Source of the DNA: Bifidobacterium pullorum DSM 20433
GTDB lineage: Bacteria; Actinomycetota; Actinomycetes; Actinomycetales; Bifidobacteriaceae
NCBI RefSeq assembly: GCF_000771405.1
Contig: NZ_JDUI01000010.1
Coordinates: 1-64,000 of the forward strand
Reading direction: 5' to 3'
Length of the DNA: 64,000 nucleotides
Shown here: in pieces, positions 1 through 9,210 of the stretch
Layout: every line of letters begins with the position of its first letter
Numbering within the stretch: position 1 is the stretch's first letter
Notes under the pieces: generated by a model
What the model saw: the letters and a program-made list of their open reading frames with translations, nothing else
What the model was told of the DNA's origin: nothing
Databases searched by the model: none
Program-made: the position numbers and the translations under genes

Positions 1-1
1 C

Positions 2-730
2 GACGAGGCTACCGGCGCCATGTCCCACGGGTTCGTCTACCTGACCGGCGGCAAGAAGTGGGTGTACTACGACGAGGTCACCGGCATCATGCAGTACGGC
101 GAACGCTACATCGACGGCGGCTGGTACTACCTCACCCCCGGAACCGGAGCCGTGGATTATGAGTGGGCGTGGATTCCCGGAAAGAACAAGTGGGTGTATT
201 ACGATCCGGTGACCGGTCGCATGGTTTATGGTGGCGTGCTAATCGATGGCAAGCCGTATTACCTTGACAAGCAGACGGGTGCGCGTTGGTCTAAGAGCCA
301 GATTGTGAGCAAGTTGGTCGCAACCGCTCGATCGTATTACGGCAAGCATCCGGATTGCCCCGGAGCGTTGGCCGCCAACGGCGGATTGTTGTGCCCGTTC
401 GGACCGTGTATGTCGTACGTGTGGTACGTGTTCCACCAGGCAGGTCTGGATGTGTTCCTTTGCGACGGGGCAAAAACCGGATGGCCGCACCACAACTATG
501 ACTGGTATCGGACTCGCGGACGTGTGAATATGAAGGCCCAGGTTGGCGATATCGCTTTCTACAAATTCCCGGAAACGGCATGGTCCAAAAACTATTCGGC
601 CAGCCACGCCGGCATTGTGGTTCGTGTCGATAACGGAGGCGTGTGGGTGGCAGACGCCATCAATGATGGAATCGGTGAACACTACTCGTATTCGTGCATC
701 CTGGGTTATGCGCATCCGTACTACGGCTGA
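2..730 (+). CDS. CHAP-domain cell-wall hydrolase with wall-binding repeats (5' end outside window)
   Basis: The reading frame is open to the left edge, so only the C-terminal part (about 242 residues) is present. It starts in aromatic glucan/choline-binding-type repeats (two units around WVYYDxVTG with intervening W-YYL segments). These typically dock secreted enzymes on wall polymers. A CHAP (NlpC/P60-like amidase/endopeptidase) domain follows: the likely nucleophile Cys lies in FGPCMSYVWYVF and the His in SASHAGIVV. The protein ends in an aromatic tail. Family knowledge says CHAP enzymes cleave peptidoglycan cross-bridges or amide bonds; wall targeting is inferred from the repeats. It is followed 12 bp later by a membrane-anchored LRR protein, at the edge of a wall-polysaccharide locus. 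The N-terminal signal peptide and total repeat number cannot be seen. Confidence 0.85.
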   Translation, partial: DEATGAMSHGFVYLTGGKKWVYYDEVTGIMQYGERYIDGGWYYLTPGTGAVDYEWAWIPGKNKWVYYDPVTGRMVYGGVLIDGKPYYLDKQTGARWSKSQIVSKLVATARSYYGKHPDCPGALAANGGLLCPFGPCMSYVWYVFHQAGLDVFLCDGAKTGWPHHNYDWYRTRGRVNMKAQVGDIAFYKFPETAWSKNYSASHAGIVVRVDNGGVWVADAINDGIGEHYSYSCILGYAHPYYG

Positions 731-742
731 TAGGCGATTACT

Positions 743-1495
743 GTGCGCAGGAAAACGACTGTGGCGCTGTGCGCCCTTGTAATCCTTGCTATGGCGATGA
801 CCATTGGCGTATTTGTCGCCAACCGGAATCACGGGGTGCCCGTGGATGAATCGGAATCAGCAGGGGAGCAGACATACGTTACGGGACCGGAAATCTCCTC
901 GATTGTTGATGCTTCGCTGAGAAAGTGTGTGGCTGCGGCGGTCGGGGATGCCGATGCCGGAAGCAATCGTGTTCGAGATGTGCGGACGGTGTCGGATCTG
1001 GTGTTTCCTGTGCTGGCTTCGGAGCATTCCGATTCCTGCGACGATTTGTCGGATGTTCGCAGTCTTGAGGGAATTCAGCGATTTACTGGTCTGCAAAATT
1101 TGGACATCAGTTCGTTGACCGCGCTGGAGGATGGTGCGCCGATTGCCGAACTTCACCAACTGCAGCAGTTGAATCTGGCTGAAACCCAGATAAGCAACGT
1201 GGACTTTCTTGACGGTCTGACGCATCTCTCGCAGGTTGCGTTACCTGCTTCGGCTTGCGACATATCGGTTTTGGCCGATGACGAGTCATTGCAGTCCGTG
1301 AGTGTTGGATGTACGACAGCCGACATTTCAGTTTTGGATGGTCGTGGCCTTCAACTGGTCGTTCCCGATGGGTTCCCACGAAAGCAGATAGAGCATTCGG
1401 CGCAAAGCGGTAACACTGTGACCGTGATGAATGCGGATGGGAGCATGGATATCTACCAACGGAGTGGTGACGGGATCAAAGAAACGCACATGTAG
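743..1495 (+). CDS. Membrane-anchored leucine-rich-repeat protein, function unknown
   Basis: The product is 250 residues, starting at GTG 12 bp after the CHAP gene, so the two are probably co-transcribed. Residues 1-27 are a basic start plus one hydrophobic segment (RRKTTVALCALVILAMAMTI), a signal anchor or uncleaved signal. Residues about 105-205 show irregular leucine-rich repeats of the internalin type (LQNLDISSLTAL, LQQLNLAETQISNV, LSQVALP). Such repeats are usually protein-binding scaffolds. No catalytic motif is visible. Extracellular location is inferred from the single N-terminal membrane segment. Function is unknown; partnership with the upstream hydrolase is only suggested by adjacency. 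Confidence 0.7.
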   Translation: MRRKTTVALCALVILAMAMTIGVFVANRNHGVPVDESESAGEQTYVTGPEISSIVDASLRKCVAAAVGDADAGSNRVRDVRTVSDLVFPVLASEHSDSCDDLSDVRSLEGIQRFTGLQNLDISSLTALEDGAPIAELHQLQQLNLAETQISNVDFLDGLTHLSQVALPASACDISVLADDESLQSVSVGCTTADISVLDGRGLQLVVPDGFPRKQIEHSAQSGNTVTVMNADGSMDIYQRSGDGIKETHM

Positions 1496-1550
1496 TCAAA
1501 AGAGTCAAAGGTCCGTGTGTTTCTTGGAAGTTGAATCAGGAGTGGGAATA

Positions 1551-2687
1551 ATGCAAGCGAAGCGCGTGCGGTATTTTGATATCGCCAAAGGGATCGCCAT
1601 ACTTTGCGTGGTTCTTGGCCATAGCGCTTTGATTGCCCGGGGATGGGTGCCGTCACGGCTGGCGGATTGGCTGACATCGTTTTGCTTCTCGTTTCATATG
1701 CCGTTGTTCTTCTTGCTGTCCGGTTATTTCATGCATCCGGGGCGAGCATTCCGATGGCGCAGGGAATCTACGGAGTTGCTGCTGACATATGCGATTACCG
1801 CGTGTGCTGTGGTGGCCGGTGGCGCGATGTTCTCCGCACTGCTCGATGTTGAGCTGCAACCGGAGGCGGGATTGCGCGTTGCGAAGAGCTGGGCTGAAGC
1901 TGCGTTCTATGGAGCCGGCGATGTCAGCCCGCTTACCCTGTGGCCTGTGGAAAACAGAATCGGTGCGGTATGGTTTCTGCTGGCGTTGTTCTGGGCGCAT
2001 CTGCTGTTGCACTGGTGTTGGCGTTTCCGTATGCCGATGATCCCCGTCGTCGCTTGCTTCGTCATCGGTTATGTGAGTTCTCGTATGGTGTGGCTTCCGT
2101 GGAGCATTCAGGCGGGCATGTGTGCGGTGCTGTTCCTGTATATCGGCCAGCTTGCCCGTGAGCATCGGGTTCTTGATTGGCTCGATTCGCATCGGTGGAT
2201 GTGGCTGATGTCTGCCGTGCTGTGGGTTGCGGACATTATATGGGCCAGAGGATTGAGCATGGCCATTAACCAGTATGGCCCGCATCCGGCGCTTGCCGTT
2301 GTGGGTAGCCTTGCCGGCACGATATGCATCATCGGCTTGTCCCGTCTGGTCGATACGCATGTGGATGCGCTCGGACGTGTTCTGTCCCTGGCCGGTCGTA
2401 CCAGTCTGGCAATACTGTGCGTGCACCTGGTCGAGGATGATGTGTTCCCGTGGGGACGGGTGCTTGCTGTGCTCCAGAGCTGGAATGCCTGGGTCCCGAT
2501 GACGATATCGTTTTTCCTGATACGTCTGGCGTTGGATGTGGCATGTGCGGCTGTGCTGTACCGGATTCCGGTAGTGAACCGGTGGTTTTATCCGCAGCTG
2601 AGCAGGGTTGCCGGAAACGGGGACACTGATAAGATGCAGGTTCCGATTCAGGGAAACGGCATCTCGGAAGTTGCCAGTTGCCACTAG
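1551..2687 (+). CDS. Acyltransferase-3 family membrane protein (putative glycan O-acetyltransferase)
   Basis: This is a polytopic membrane protein of 378 residues. The N-terminus RYFDIAKGIAILCVVLGHSA carries the family signature with the conserved His near residue 24, and about ten hydrophobic segments follow, as in OafA/WecH/NodX-type enzymes. These transfer acyl groups, usually acetyl, across the membrane onto sugars. The frame is open further upstream, but ATG 1551 has an AGGAG at 1538-1542 and begins the recognisable domain, so I use it. The next gene is a GlfT2-like glycosyltransferase, so acylation of the same wall glycan is a reasonable inference. The substrate is unknown. Confidence 0.8.
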   Translation: MQAKRVRYFDIAKGIAILCVVLGHSALIARGWVPSRLADWLTSFCFSFHMPLFFLLSGYFMHPGRAFRWRRESTELLLTYAITACAVVAGGAMFSALLDVELQPEAGLRVAKSWAEAAFYGAGDVSPLTLWPVENRIGAVWFLLALFWAHLLLHWCWRFRMPMIPVVACFVIGYVSSRMVWLPWSIQAGMCAVLFLYIGQLAREHRVLDWLDSHRWMWLMSAVLWVADIIWARGLSMAINQYGPHPALAVVGSLAGTICIIGLSRLVDTHVDALGRVLSLAGRTSLAILCVHLVEDDVFPWGRVLAVLQSWNAWVPMTISFFLIRLALDVACAAVLYRIPVVNRWFYPQLSRVAGNGDTDKMQVPIQGNGISEVASCH

Positions 2688-2749
2688 TTCGTTAGCGAAC
2701 GTTTGATACAGTATTGACAGGTCAAACGCTTGTTGAAGGAGCCGTTACC

Positions 2750-4621
2750 ATGCCGACTATGAAGTTTGCCAATATTCTGTTGGAAACAAATCCCCGGTCG
2801 CTGAAGTATCCCTCGATGTATTGCGACGCAGATCAGCCCGTCATCTATGATGATGAGGCCCGGGAATGGGTGATGTATGGCAAAGGCGTCTATGATTTTG
2901 CCACCTACTTCAACTCATTGTCGGTGATGAAGCTGACGGAATACACCATCGCTACGGGTTTTTCCCTTCACCTTGAGCTCAAAGGTGCTTCCTGCACCGT
3001 GACGCAGACCATGGGGGATGCGTTTTCCGCACACCCCCAGGTCGTTGAAGGGGTGACGCGTTCGTTGGAGGCCTCGGATGATTGGCAGACAATCGACATG
3101 CCTTTGACTATCACGGATGAGATGGTGATTGTTGGATTCACGATCGAGACCCAGGGGCGAGTCGCGATTCGCAACAGCTATTACGCGGTGGATTATGACG
3201 GCGAGTTGCGCGATGTGGAACTGGCGCTTGCCACCACCACGTTCAAGAAAGAAAGTTTTATCGAGCGCAACATCGGTCTGATCAAGGAGCAGATTCTGGC
3301 TTCCGGCGAGGACATTGCCGATCATTTCACCATGTACGTGATCGACAACGGCCGTACGCTCGATGCCGAAGGCCTGAGCGACGAGCACGTGCATGTTCGT
3401 CCGAATGACAACGTCGGTGGTGCCGGCGGTTTTACCCGCGGCATGATTGAGGCGATGGAGCAGACCCCGCAGGCGACCCACATCCTGCTGATGGATGACG
3501 ATGTGGCCGTATCCCCGGAAAGCATCAAGCGTACGTACAATCTTCTGCGGTTGGTCAATGATAAGTATGCTGATGCCTTCATCAGCGGTGCGATGCTGAA
3601 TTATGAGATCGGCGAAGATCAGTGGGAGGACATCGGCTTTATGACCCCGGGGGGTACGTTTGCCCCCACCAAGCCGCCGCTGCGCCTGACCAAGTTCGAG
3701 GATCTGGTCTATAACGAGATCTTCCAACCCACCAAGGTGATGCGTAAACAAAGGTATGCCGCGTGGTGGTACTGCTGCATCCCGATCGACACCATCAAGC
3801 GCGAGGGATTGCCTTTGCCGGTGTTCGTCCGCTGCGACGATGCCGAGTACGGTATTCGGTGCCGTCCTAAGTTCATGTCGATGAATGGTCTGTGCATTTG
3901 GCACATGTCATTCCATGCCCGATATAACGCTGCTGTGGAGCGTTACCAGACCACACGTAACACGATGATCGCCCAGGCCACCACGGGCATGGCGCCGAAG
4001 TCGAATTTCATGTATGAGCTGCATAACAACATCAGGCTTGAACTGAAGAAATTCGGCTATGCGAATGCGGAGCTGTGTCTGGACGCTTTCGAGGATTTCC
4101 TGAAGGGGCCTGAGTTCATCAAGCAGATGGGTGTGGCCGAAAGCTGTTTCATGCGTGCCAATAAGGTCAAGGAACGTCTGGTATCGTTCGAGGAGCTGCA
4201 AAAGCAGGCGGATGCCATTCCTGAGTTGAAGGGCTTCGACCTGAAGAAGATCGACCGTCAGCTGGTGGATGGAGACAAGCCTCGTACCCGTCTGCAGCGC
4301 CTGAACGATCTGGTCACCGACAACGGCCAGCGGTTCATCAAGACCGAGGGCGAAGGGTACGCTGTGATTCCGGTGCTGGGTTGGGTGTATCCGGCTGGCG
4401 TGATCCGCAACAAGAAGTATCTGATCGTCATCGACTGGTATAACCGTACCGGGGCCATCCGCGTCAAGGATTCCAAGCGTTTCGAGGAGATCATGAAGCG
4501 GTATCAGCGCGATCTCCGGTACTACAAGAAGCATGTCAAGCGCCTGCGTGCCGAGTATGCGGCCGCTCGCGACGAGCTGACTTCCATCAAGTACTGGAAA
4601 CACTACCTGAAGATGGACTGA
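2750..4621 (+). CDS. GlfT2-like galactofuranosyltransferase (GT2 family)
   Basis: The product is 623 residues from ATG 2750, chosen over the upstream in-frame codon because AAGGAG lies at 2736-2741. It has the GlfT2 layout: an N-terminal beta-sandwich of about 165 residues, a GT-A domain and a C-terminal helical region. Motifs seen are NDNVGGAGGFTRG (donor-binding loop), LMDDDVAVSPE (metal-binding DDD), AAWWYCCIPID (acceptor Trp pair), RCDDAEYG (catalytic acid region) and a WHMSFH histidine. In mycobacteria GlfT2 polymerises UDP-galactofuranose into galactan; galactofuranose polymers are also known from bifidobacterial walls. The exact linkage made here is unknown. A strong terminator follows, and a Wzm/Wzt exporter and a second GlfT2-like gene lie next door. 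Confidence 0.87.
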   Translation: MPTMKFANILLETNPRSLKYPSMYCDADQPVIYDDEAREWVMYGKGVYDFATYFNSLSVMKLTEYTIATGFSLHLELKGASCTVTQTMGDAFSAHPQVVEGVTRSLEASDDWQTIDMPLTITDEMVIVGFTIETQGRVAIRNSYYAVDYDGELRDVELALATTTFKKESFIERNIGLIKEQILASGEDIADHFTMYVIDNGRTLDAEGLSDEHVHVRPNDNVGGAGGFTRGMIEAMEQTPQATHILLMDDDVAVSPESIKRTYNLLRLVNDKYADAFISGAMLNYEIGEDQWEDIGFMTPGGTFAPTKPPLRLTKFEDLVYNEIFQPTKVMRKQRYAAWWYCCIPIDTIKREGLPLPVFVRCDDAEYGIRCRPKFMSMNGLCIWHMSFHARYNAAVERYQTTRNTMIAQATTGMAPKSNFMYELHNNIRLELKKFGYANAELCLDAFEDFLKGPEFIKQMGVAESCFMRANKVKERLVSFEELQKQADAIPELKGFDLKKIDRQLVDGDKPRTRLQRLNDLVTDNGQRFIKTEGEGYAVIPVLGWVYPAGVIRNKKYLIVIDWYNRTGAIRVKDSKRFEEIMKRYQRDLRYYKKHVKRLRAEYAAARDELTSIKYWKHYLKMD

Positions 4622-4650
4622 ACTACAGTCTGACTGGCTAGTTTCGTGCT

Positions 4651-4689
4651 GCAAAATCCCGAAGTACACGCTTGACTTCGGGATTTTGC
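4651..4689 (+). terminator. Hairpin terminator after the first GlfT2-like gene
   Basis: A perfect 15-bp inverted repeat (4651-4665 with 4675-4689, arm GCAAAATCCCGAAGT) has a 9-nt loop and is followed by GGCTTTTCG. The 180 bp from here to the ABC permease contains no gene I can support and presumably holds the promoter of the exporter operon. Confidence 0.8.
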
Positions 4690-4870
4690 GGCTTTTCGTC
4701 TCGAAATGCTTGTGAGAGTGCATATTCTTCGGTAATAGGGCCATCCCGGATAGCACTTGTCAAGTATGAAAGAGCTGTCGAACGTTATCGAAAAGGTGCT
4801 GCCGTCTATCGCATTAGTCGGTCGGCTATGTTTCCGTGCGGTGTGATGTCCCCTTGGTAGGATTGGCGTT

Positions 4871-5707
4871 GTGACGAAAATGGTGAAGGACTTACAAGCC
4901 AAGTATGGCTACGCGTGGGTTGTGCTCCGAGGCCTGGTGAAGACGGATTTCCGTCTGCGCTATCAGGGGTCGTTCCTGGGCATCGCGTGGTCGGTGCTTA
5001 AGCCGCTGATGATGTTCTGTGTGATGTACATCGTGTTCGGCAAGTTCCTGCGCATGTCCGACGGCACCCCCACCTATCCGGTGGTGCTGTTGCTGGGTAT
5101 CAGCTCCTGGCAGTTCGTGACCGAGTCCACGAATGTGGGTCTGCGGTCCGTGGTCGACCGTGGTGATTTGCTGCGCAAGATCCACTTCCCGAACTACATC
5201 GTGGTGGTGTCCGCCACCATGGGCGCGCTGATCAGCTATGCGATCAACCTGGTCGTCGTGTTCATCTTCGCGTTGTTCGCACGCGTGGAATTCACTTGGC
5301 GGGTGGTGCTGCTGCCGCTGAACATCATCGAGCTGTATGCCATCACCTTGGCATTGACGCTGATCATGGCCACCATGTATGTCTATTTCCGTGACATCGC
5401 CCATATCTGGGAGGTGCTGCAGCAGCTCATCTTCTATGCGATGCCGATCATCTACCCGTTGAGCTACGTGACGGAACGTGGCGGTATCCTGGCCACGCTG
5501 GCAAGGGCCGAGCTGTTGAACCCGATCGCGCAATCGATTCAGGATATCCGTCACAACTTCATCGCCCCGGCCACGCAGCCGACGGTGTGGAACCAGTTCG
5601 ACAACTGGGGCGCGAGGTTGTTCCCGATTGCGTTGACCATATTCGCCCTGTGGCTGGGTATCTATCTGTTCCGTCGCAACAGCAGCCGTTTCGCGGAGGT
5701 GATGTAA
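4871..5707 (+). CDS. wzm: ABC-2 polysaccharide exporter permease (Wzm type)
   Basis: The product is 278 residues, GTG start with AGGA 8 bp upstream. It belongs to the ABC-2/TagG/Wzm permease family: a cytoplasmic amphipathic N-terminus (DFRLRYQGSFLGIAWSVLKP is the family hallmark) followed by six predicted membrane helices. Its last codon overlaps the ATPase start by one base (TAATG), so the two are translationally coupled. Family members move lipid-linked glycans to the outer face of the membrane. In actinobacteria the homologous pair exports galactan made by GlfT1/GlfT2, which matches the two flanking glycosyltransferases. The gene symbol is by family, not by proven orthology. Confidence 0.88.
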   Translation: MTKMVKDLQAKYGYAWVVLRGLVKTDFRLRYQGSFLGIAWSVLKPLMMFCVMYIVFGKFLRMSDGTPTYPVVLLLGISSWQFVTESTNVGLRSVVDRGDLLRKIHFPNYIVVVSATMGALISYAINLVVVFIFALFARVEFTWRVVLLPLNIIELYAITLALTLIMATMYVYFRDIAHIWEVLQQLIFYAMPIIYPLSYVTERGGILATLARAELLNPIAQSIQDIRHNFIAPATQPTVWNQFDNWGARLFPIALTIFALWLGIYLFRRNSSRFAEVM

Positions 5708-7032
5708 TGGAGGGGAAGATCGTACGCGATGAGCGCGAGGTCGCTGCCGAGCAGTTTCAACGTAACTACTTGCAGGCGCCGGTGGTGCTGTCCGCCGAGC
5801 ATGTATCCAAGTCGTTCAAGCTGCCGACCGAACAGGCGACGGGCCTCAAGCAGGCGGTGATCAACTGGACCCGGGGCATCAAAGGCTACAAGATGCAGCA
5901 GGTGCTCAAGGACATCAGCTTCGAGGTGCATCAGGGGGAGTTCTTCGGCATCGTCGGCCGTAACGGCGGCGGCAAGTCCACGCTGCTGAAGCTGATCTCG
6001 CAGATCTACTATCCGGAGAACGGCTCAATCAACGTCAAAGGCAAGCTGGTACCGTTCATCGAGTTGGGCGTCGGCTTCAACCCTGAGCTCACCGGACGTG
6101 AGAACGTGTACCTGAACGGCGCTTTGCTCGGCTTCACCACCGAGCAGATCGACGCCATGTATGACGACATCGTCAGCTTCGCGGAACTCGAGGAGTTCAT
6201 GGACCAGAAGCTGAAGAACTACTCGTCCGGCATGCAGGTGCGTCTGGCGTTCTCGGTGGCCATCAAGGCCCAGGGCGACATTCTGGTGCTGGACGAGGTG
6301 CTGGCCGTGGGTGATGAGGCGTTCCAGCGCAAGTGCAGTGATTTTTTCGCTGAAATCAAGAAGGACCCCAGCAAGACCGTGATTCTGGTGACTCACGATA
6401 TGGGGTCGGTGAAAAAATACTGCACGCGGGCAATGATGATAGCCGACGGCGAGGTGGTGGCGATCGGCGATCCCGAATCGGTCTCCCAGAAGTACACGCT
6501 GGCTAATCTGGAGGCGGAGCAGAAGCTGGAGGAGGAACGGCAGGAGGCGCGCGGCGGTTATGCGAATGGGCTGAACGAGCGTTGCCCGCTGTTGCGTACG
6601 GTTCCGGTCGAGCAAAAGGTTTACACCAGCCGGGACGTGTTCCGTTTCTACGTGGAATACGAATTCAACGAGCCGGGTGATTTCTACCTGGCCATCGCGT
6701 TGCACGACATCCGCCGTGGTGGCATCACCTACGATACGGGTGCCAAGGTGTTGCGGATGAAGAAGCACGGGCATCAGAAGGTGTACTTCGAGATGCCGCT
6801 GAACTTGTTCAACGATGGCGAATTCAGACTGATCACCTCGTTGCGCACTCCCAGTCCCACTGATCCGAATTTTGCCGATCAGGTGGCGGTAGCCATCGAA
6901 GGCAATGCATGCACGTTCGTGATCAGGGATCCGGAGTGCCGGGATTCATACGCGTTGTTGAACGATTCCGCATTGCGTATCCATCCGGAACGCGACGACG
7001 TGGAAATCGTCACACCGAAGAAGTCCGCCTGA
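5707..7032 (+). CDS. wzt: Polysaccharide ABC exporter ATPase with C-terminal glycan-binding-like domain (Wzt type)
   Basis: The product is 441 residues; ATG 5707 overlaps the permease stop. The nucleotide-binding domain (about 25-275) has a Walker A reading GRNGGGKST (second Gly where Ala is usual), signature YSSGMQVRLAF, Walker B ILVLDEVLAVGDE and H-loop LVTHD. A linker rich in Glu/Arg (about 265-285) leads to an approximately 140-residue beta-rich C-terminal domain (about 295-425), as in Wzt proteins that recognise the modified end of the glycan before export. Together with the upstream permease it should form the exporter for the locus polymer. The stop lies inside the convergent gene on the other strand (23-bp overlap at 7010-7032). 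Confidence 0.88.
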   Translation: MEGKIVRDEREVAAEQFQRNYLQAPVVLSAEHVSKSFKLPTEQATGLKQAVINWTRGIKGYKMQQVLKDISFEVHQGEFFGIVGRNGGGKSTLLKLISQIYYPENGSINVKGKLVPFIELGVGFNPELTGRENVYLNGALLGFTTEQIDAMYDDIVSFAELEEFMDQKLKNYSSGMQVRLAFSVAIKAQGDILVLDEVLAVGDEAFQRKCSDFFAEIKKDPSKTVILVTHDMGSVKKYCTRAMMIADGEVVAIGDPESVSQKYTLANLEAEQKLEEERQEARGGYANGLNERCPLLRTVPVEQKVYTSRDVFRFYVEYEFNEPGDFYLAIALHDIRRGGITYDTGAKVLRMKKHGHQKVYFEMPLNLFNDGEFRLITSLRTPSPTDPNFADQVAVAIEGNACTFVIRDPECRDSYALLNDSALRIHPERDDVEIVTPKKSA

Positions 7033-9061
7033 AAATCTCCTCCCACACCTCAACACTGGCCATATCGTACGCACGATAGGCTTGGGCCAGTCGGTCCCAG
7101 TCCTTGAGCATTCTGCGGGACAGGCGGAAGCCTTCCCGCAGCGCTTTGCGGTACAGTTTGCCGTTGCGTCGGCGCCAGGCCACGGAGTTGCCGTCCGGGG
7201 CTGTGACCAGCGCGGAGCTCACGTCCACAAAGGATCGCCAGAGCACGGCATCCTTGGCGGTGATCGCCGTGGCTGGCCGGGTGTCCTTGGTGCCGTCGCG
7301 GCGGGAGAGTACGGCCTTGAGCACGGCTTTGGTGCCGGCCTTGCGGATGGCCTGCGGCGAGTCCGGTTGTGCGTTGAGCTGGAACTCGCGTTCCGGTTCG
7401 GGCAGCGAGTCAAGGTCGGTGATGTCGGTGGAATCGTCGAACCCCTCGCGCGCTTTGCGTACTTCGGCCAGTTTGCCGGGCATCGACTGCACGATGTAGT
7501 CGGGGCCCCGCATGATGTCGCGCAGCCCCATATGGCGCAGCCGCAACGCCGAGTAGATGAGTTTCAGGCCCACGTTCACATCGCCGTACATCATTTCGAA
7601 CATGAAGCGACGCGTCGGCTTGCCCGCGTGCAGCAGCGCGCAGATCCAACGGTTGCGCTGGAAGAAGTATTCCTCCCATGTGCGGGCGGGGTCCTTGTCA
7701 TGCCAGGCCTGATGCCAGACGGCCACGCCGGGCAGGCAGACCGTACGGTAACCGTGCTCGGCCGCCCGGAGCGAGTATTCGGTGTCGTCGAATTTGATGA
7801 ACACGGGCAGTGACAGGCCGATCTCGCGGATGATGCTCACCGGGATCAGGCACATCCACCAGCCGTTGAAATCGGTGTCCACGCGCCGGTGGCGTTCCGG
7901 GGTGTCGCGCAGTGGCGACGCCGCGAAATCGTGGTTGTATTCCAGGTCCATCGTGTTGCCGTACCACCAGGTGTGGCGGTTGAACCGTTCCCCCTGCGTG
8001 TACAGGATCGTGCGATTGTCCAGATGCAGCATGCCGCCGCCCACGATGGTGGGCTTGCGGGTGTAGTCGGCGAACTGCATGGCCCGCAGGATGGCTTCGG
8101 GCTCGCTGATGGCATCGTCGTCGAGCAGTTGCACGTAGTCGCTGGATGCGGCCTTCAGCGTTTCATACATGCCGCGGGAGTATCCGCCGGACCCGCCGAG
8201 ATTGGCCTGCCGCAGATAGGTGAGCTGACCGCCGAGCTCGCGGGCGGTGTCCTCGAAGCCGGGCTGGTCGCGCACCAGATCGGTGCCCTGGTCCACGCAG
8301 TAGATGGTGTCGAGCCGCTGCCGCAGATCAGTATCCGCGGCGATCGCCTTGAGCTGGTCATGGCAGTACGGTGCGCGGTTGAACGTGGTGATGGTGATGG
8401 ACAGTGTGGTAGGTGTGGTGCGCGTCGCCGTGCGCGCCCTGACCGGAACCGCCCACTGCGCGTCCGAAACGGTCAGCGGCGTATCGGCACCGGCTTTGGC
8501 GTCGAACCAGAAGTAGCCGCCGTCAACCAGACCGGTCATCGGGATGGACGCGGACACGGTGCGCGGCTCGTCAGCGGCGTCCACGTCGAGCGTCGTAACG
8601 GGGGAGAACAGTCCGCGGCCCGTGGAACGGAACAGCGTCACGGTGCCACGCCCCTGCACCGTGGCCGTGAACCGCACCCGGTCGACGCCGGTCCATCGCC
8701 GCCAATACCCGGCGGGGAACGCGTTGAAGAACGTGCACAGCGAAACATGGCGGGCGGCGTGGACGGTCATCGAGCGGCGGGAGTCCACGGTGAAGACCTC
8801 GTCCGTGCCGGTGGCGGGCCGGGCGTCGGCGCTTTCACGCATCAGGCGCTGGAAACCGGACTTGTTCATGGACGGCAGGTCGATGCGATGCAGGTCCACA
8901 CGCGGGTCGAACACCTGGTCGGTCAGGTGCGGACGCGTCCATTCAATGGCGTACAGCGGCATGGTCAGGTCTTGGTCCCGGGTCGGGAACACAACCCGGT
9001 TGACCGTCTCCCATTCATGCTCGGACGTTTCCTGGCCGTGGCGGATGCTCAGTGATGACAT
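7010..9061 (-). CDS. Second GlfT2-like galactofuranosyltransferase (GT2 family)
   Basis: The product is 683 residues. An N-terminal beta-sandwich (about 1-215) precedes a GT-A domain with ITTFNRAPYC, NLGGSGGYSRG, LLDDDAISEPE (metal DDD), FNGWWMCLIPV, IKFDDTEYSLRA and VWHQAWHDK, closely matching the GlfT2 motif series, then a helical C-terminus. I start at the ATG at 9061 rather than the longer open frame (to 9151), because a TATAAT lies 7 bp before it and the first 12 codons are precisely what is duplicated at 10757-10824. It is convergent with the ATPase gene. Two different GlfT2-like enzymes may act in series or make alternating linkages; this is inference. Confidence 0.85.
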   Translation of the reverse strand: MSSLSIRHGQETSEHEWETVNRVVFPTRDQDLTMPLYAIEWTRPHLTDQVFDPRVDLHRIDLPSMNKSGFQRLMRESADARPATGTDEVFTVDSRRSMTVHAARHVSLCTFFNAFPAGYWRRWTGVDRVRFTATVQGRGTVTLFRSTGRGLFSPVTTLDVDAADEPRTVSASIPMTGLVDGGYFWFDAKAGADTPLTVSDAQWAVPVRARTATRTTPTTLSITITTFNRAPYCHDQLKAIAADTDLRQRLDTIYCVDQGTDLVRDQPGFEDTARELGGQLTYLRQANLGGSGGYSRGMYETLKAASSDYVQLLDDDAISEPEAILRAMQFADYTRKPTIVGGGMLHLDNRTILYTQGERFNRHTWWYGNTMDLEYNHDFAASPLRDTPERHRRVDTDFNGWWMCLIPVSIIREIGLSLPVFIKFDDTEYSLRAAEHGYRTVCLPGVAVWHQAWHDKDPARTWEEYFFQRNRWICALLHAGKPTRRFMFEMMYGDVNVGLKLIYSALRLRHMGLRDIMRGPDYIVQSMPGKLAEVRKAREGFDDSTDITDLDSLPEPEREFQLNAQPDSPQAIRKAGTKAVLKAVLSRRDGTKDTRPATAITAKDAVLWRSFVDVSSALVTAPDGNSVAWRRRNGKLYRKALREGFRLSRRMLKDWDRLAQAYRAYDMASVEVWEEIFRRTSSV

Positions 9062-9097
9062 GCTCCCAATTATAGGGAGAAGGCCGGTTTGCCATAA
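9020..9097. repeat. Direct repeat, copy 1 (native 5' end and promoter of GlfT2-like gene)
   Basis: Positions 9020-9087 match 10757-10824 with one mismatch, and a short TTGCCATAA tail follows in both (9089-9097, 10828-10836). The repeat contains the promoter and first codons of the minus-strand glycosyltransferase. The two copies bracket the DUF2142 gene. Confidence 0.9.
9069..9074 (-). promoter_or_regulatory. -10 box TATAAT, leaderless start of the second GlfT2-like gene
   Basis: On the minus strand the order is TATAAT, TGGGAGC, ATG. A 7-bp gap puts the transcription start on or next to the start codon, and there is no Shine-Dalgarno room. A weak -35 (TTATGG) sits 17 bp upstream. The same sequence is duplicated at 10806-10811. 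Confidence 0.65.
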
Positions 9098-9196
9098 TAA
9101 GTGAGCGCGAAATCGTTGTTCATACGGCAATGAGGGCGAGTGCGCGCTCACCCTTTACGCCAAACAACGAGACGTTCCATATCGCACGCCGGGTGC

Positions 9197-9202
9197 CATA
9201 AT
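9197..9202 (+). promoter_or_regulatory. Extended -10 (TGCCATAAT) of the DUF2142 gene, leaderless
   Basis: CATAAT is preceded by TGC and followed 8 bp later by ATG 9211. No ribosome-binding site is present, so a leaderless transcript is likely. Confidence 0.45.
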
Positions 9203-9210
9203 GGGTAACT

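Noticed and set aside
9059..9151. N-terminal extension of the second GlfT2-like protein to 9151
   Set aside because: The extra 30 residues would span the promoter, have no ribosome site and lie outside the native start duplicated at 10798.
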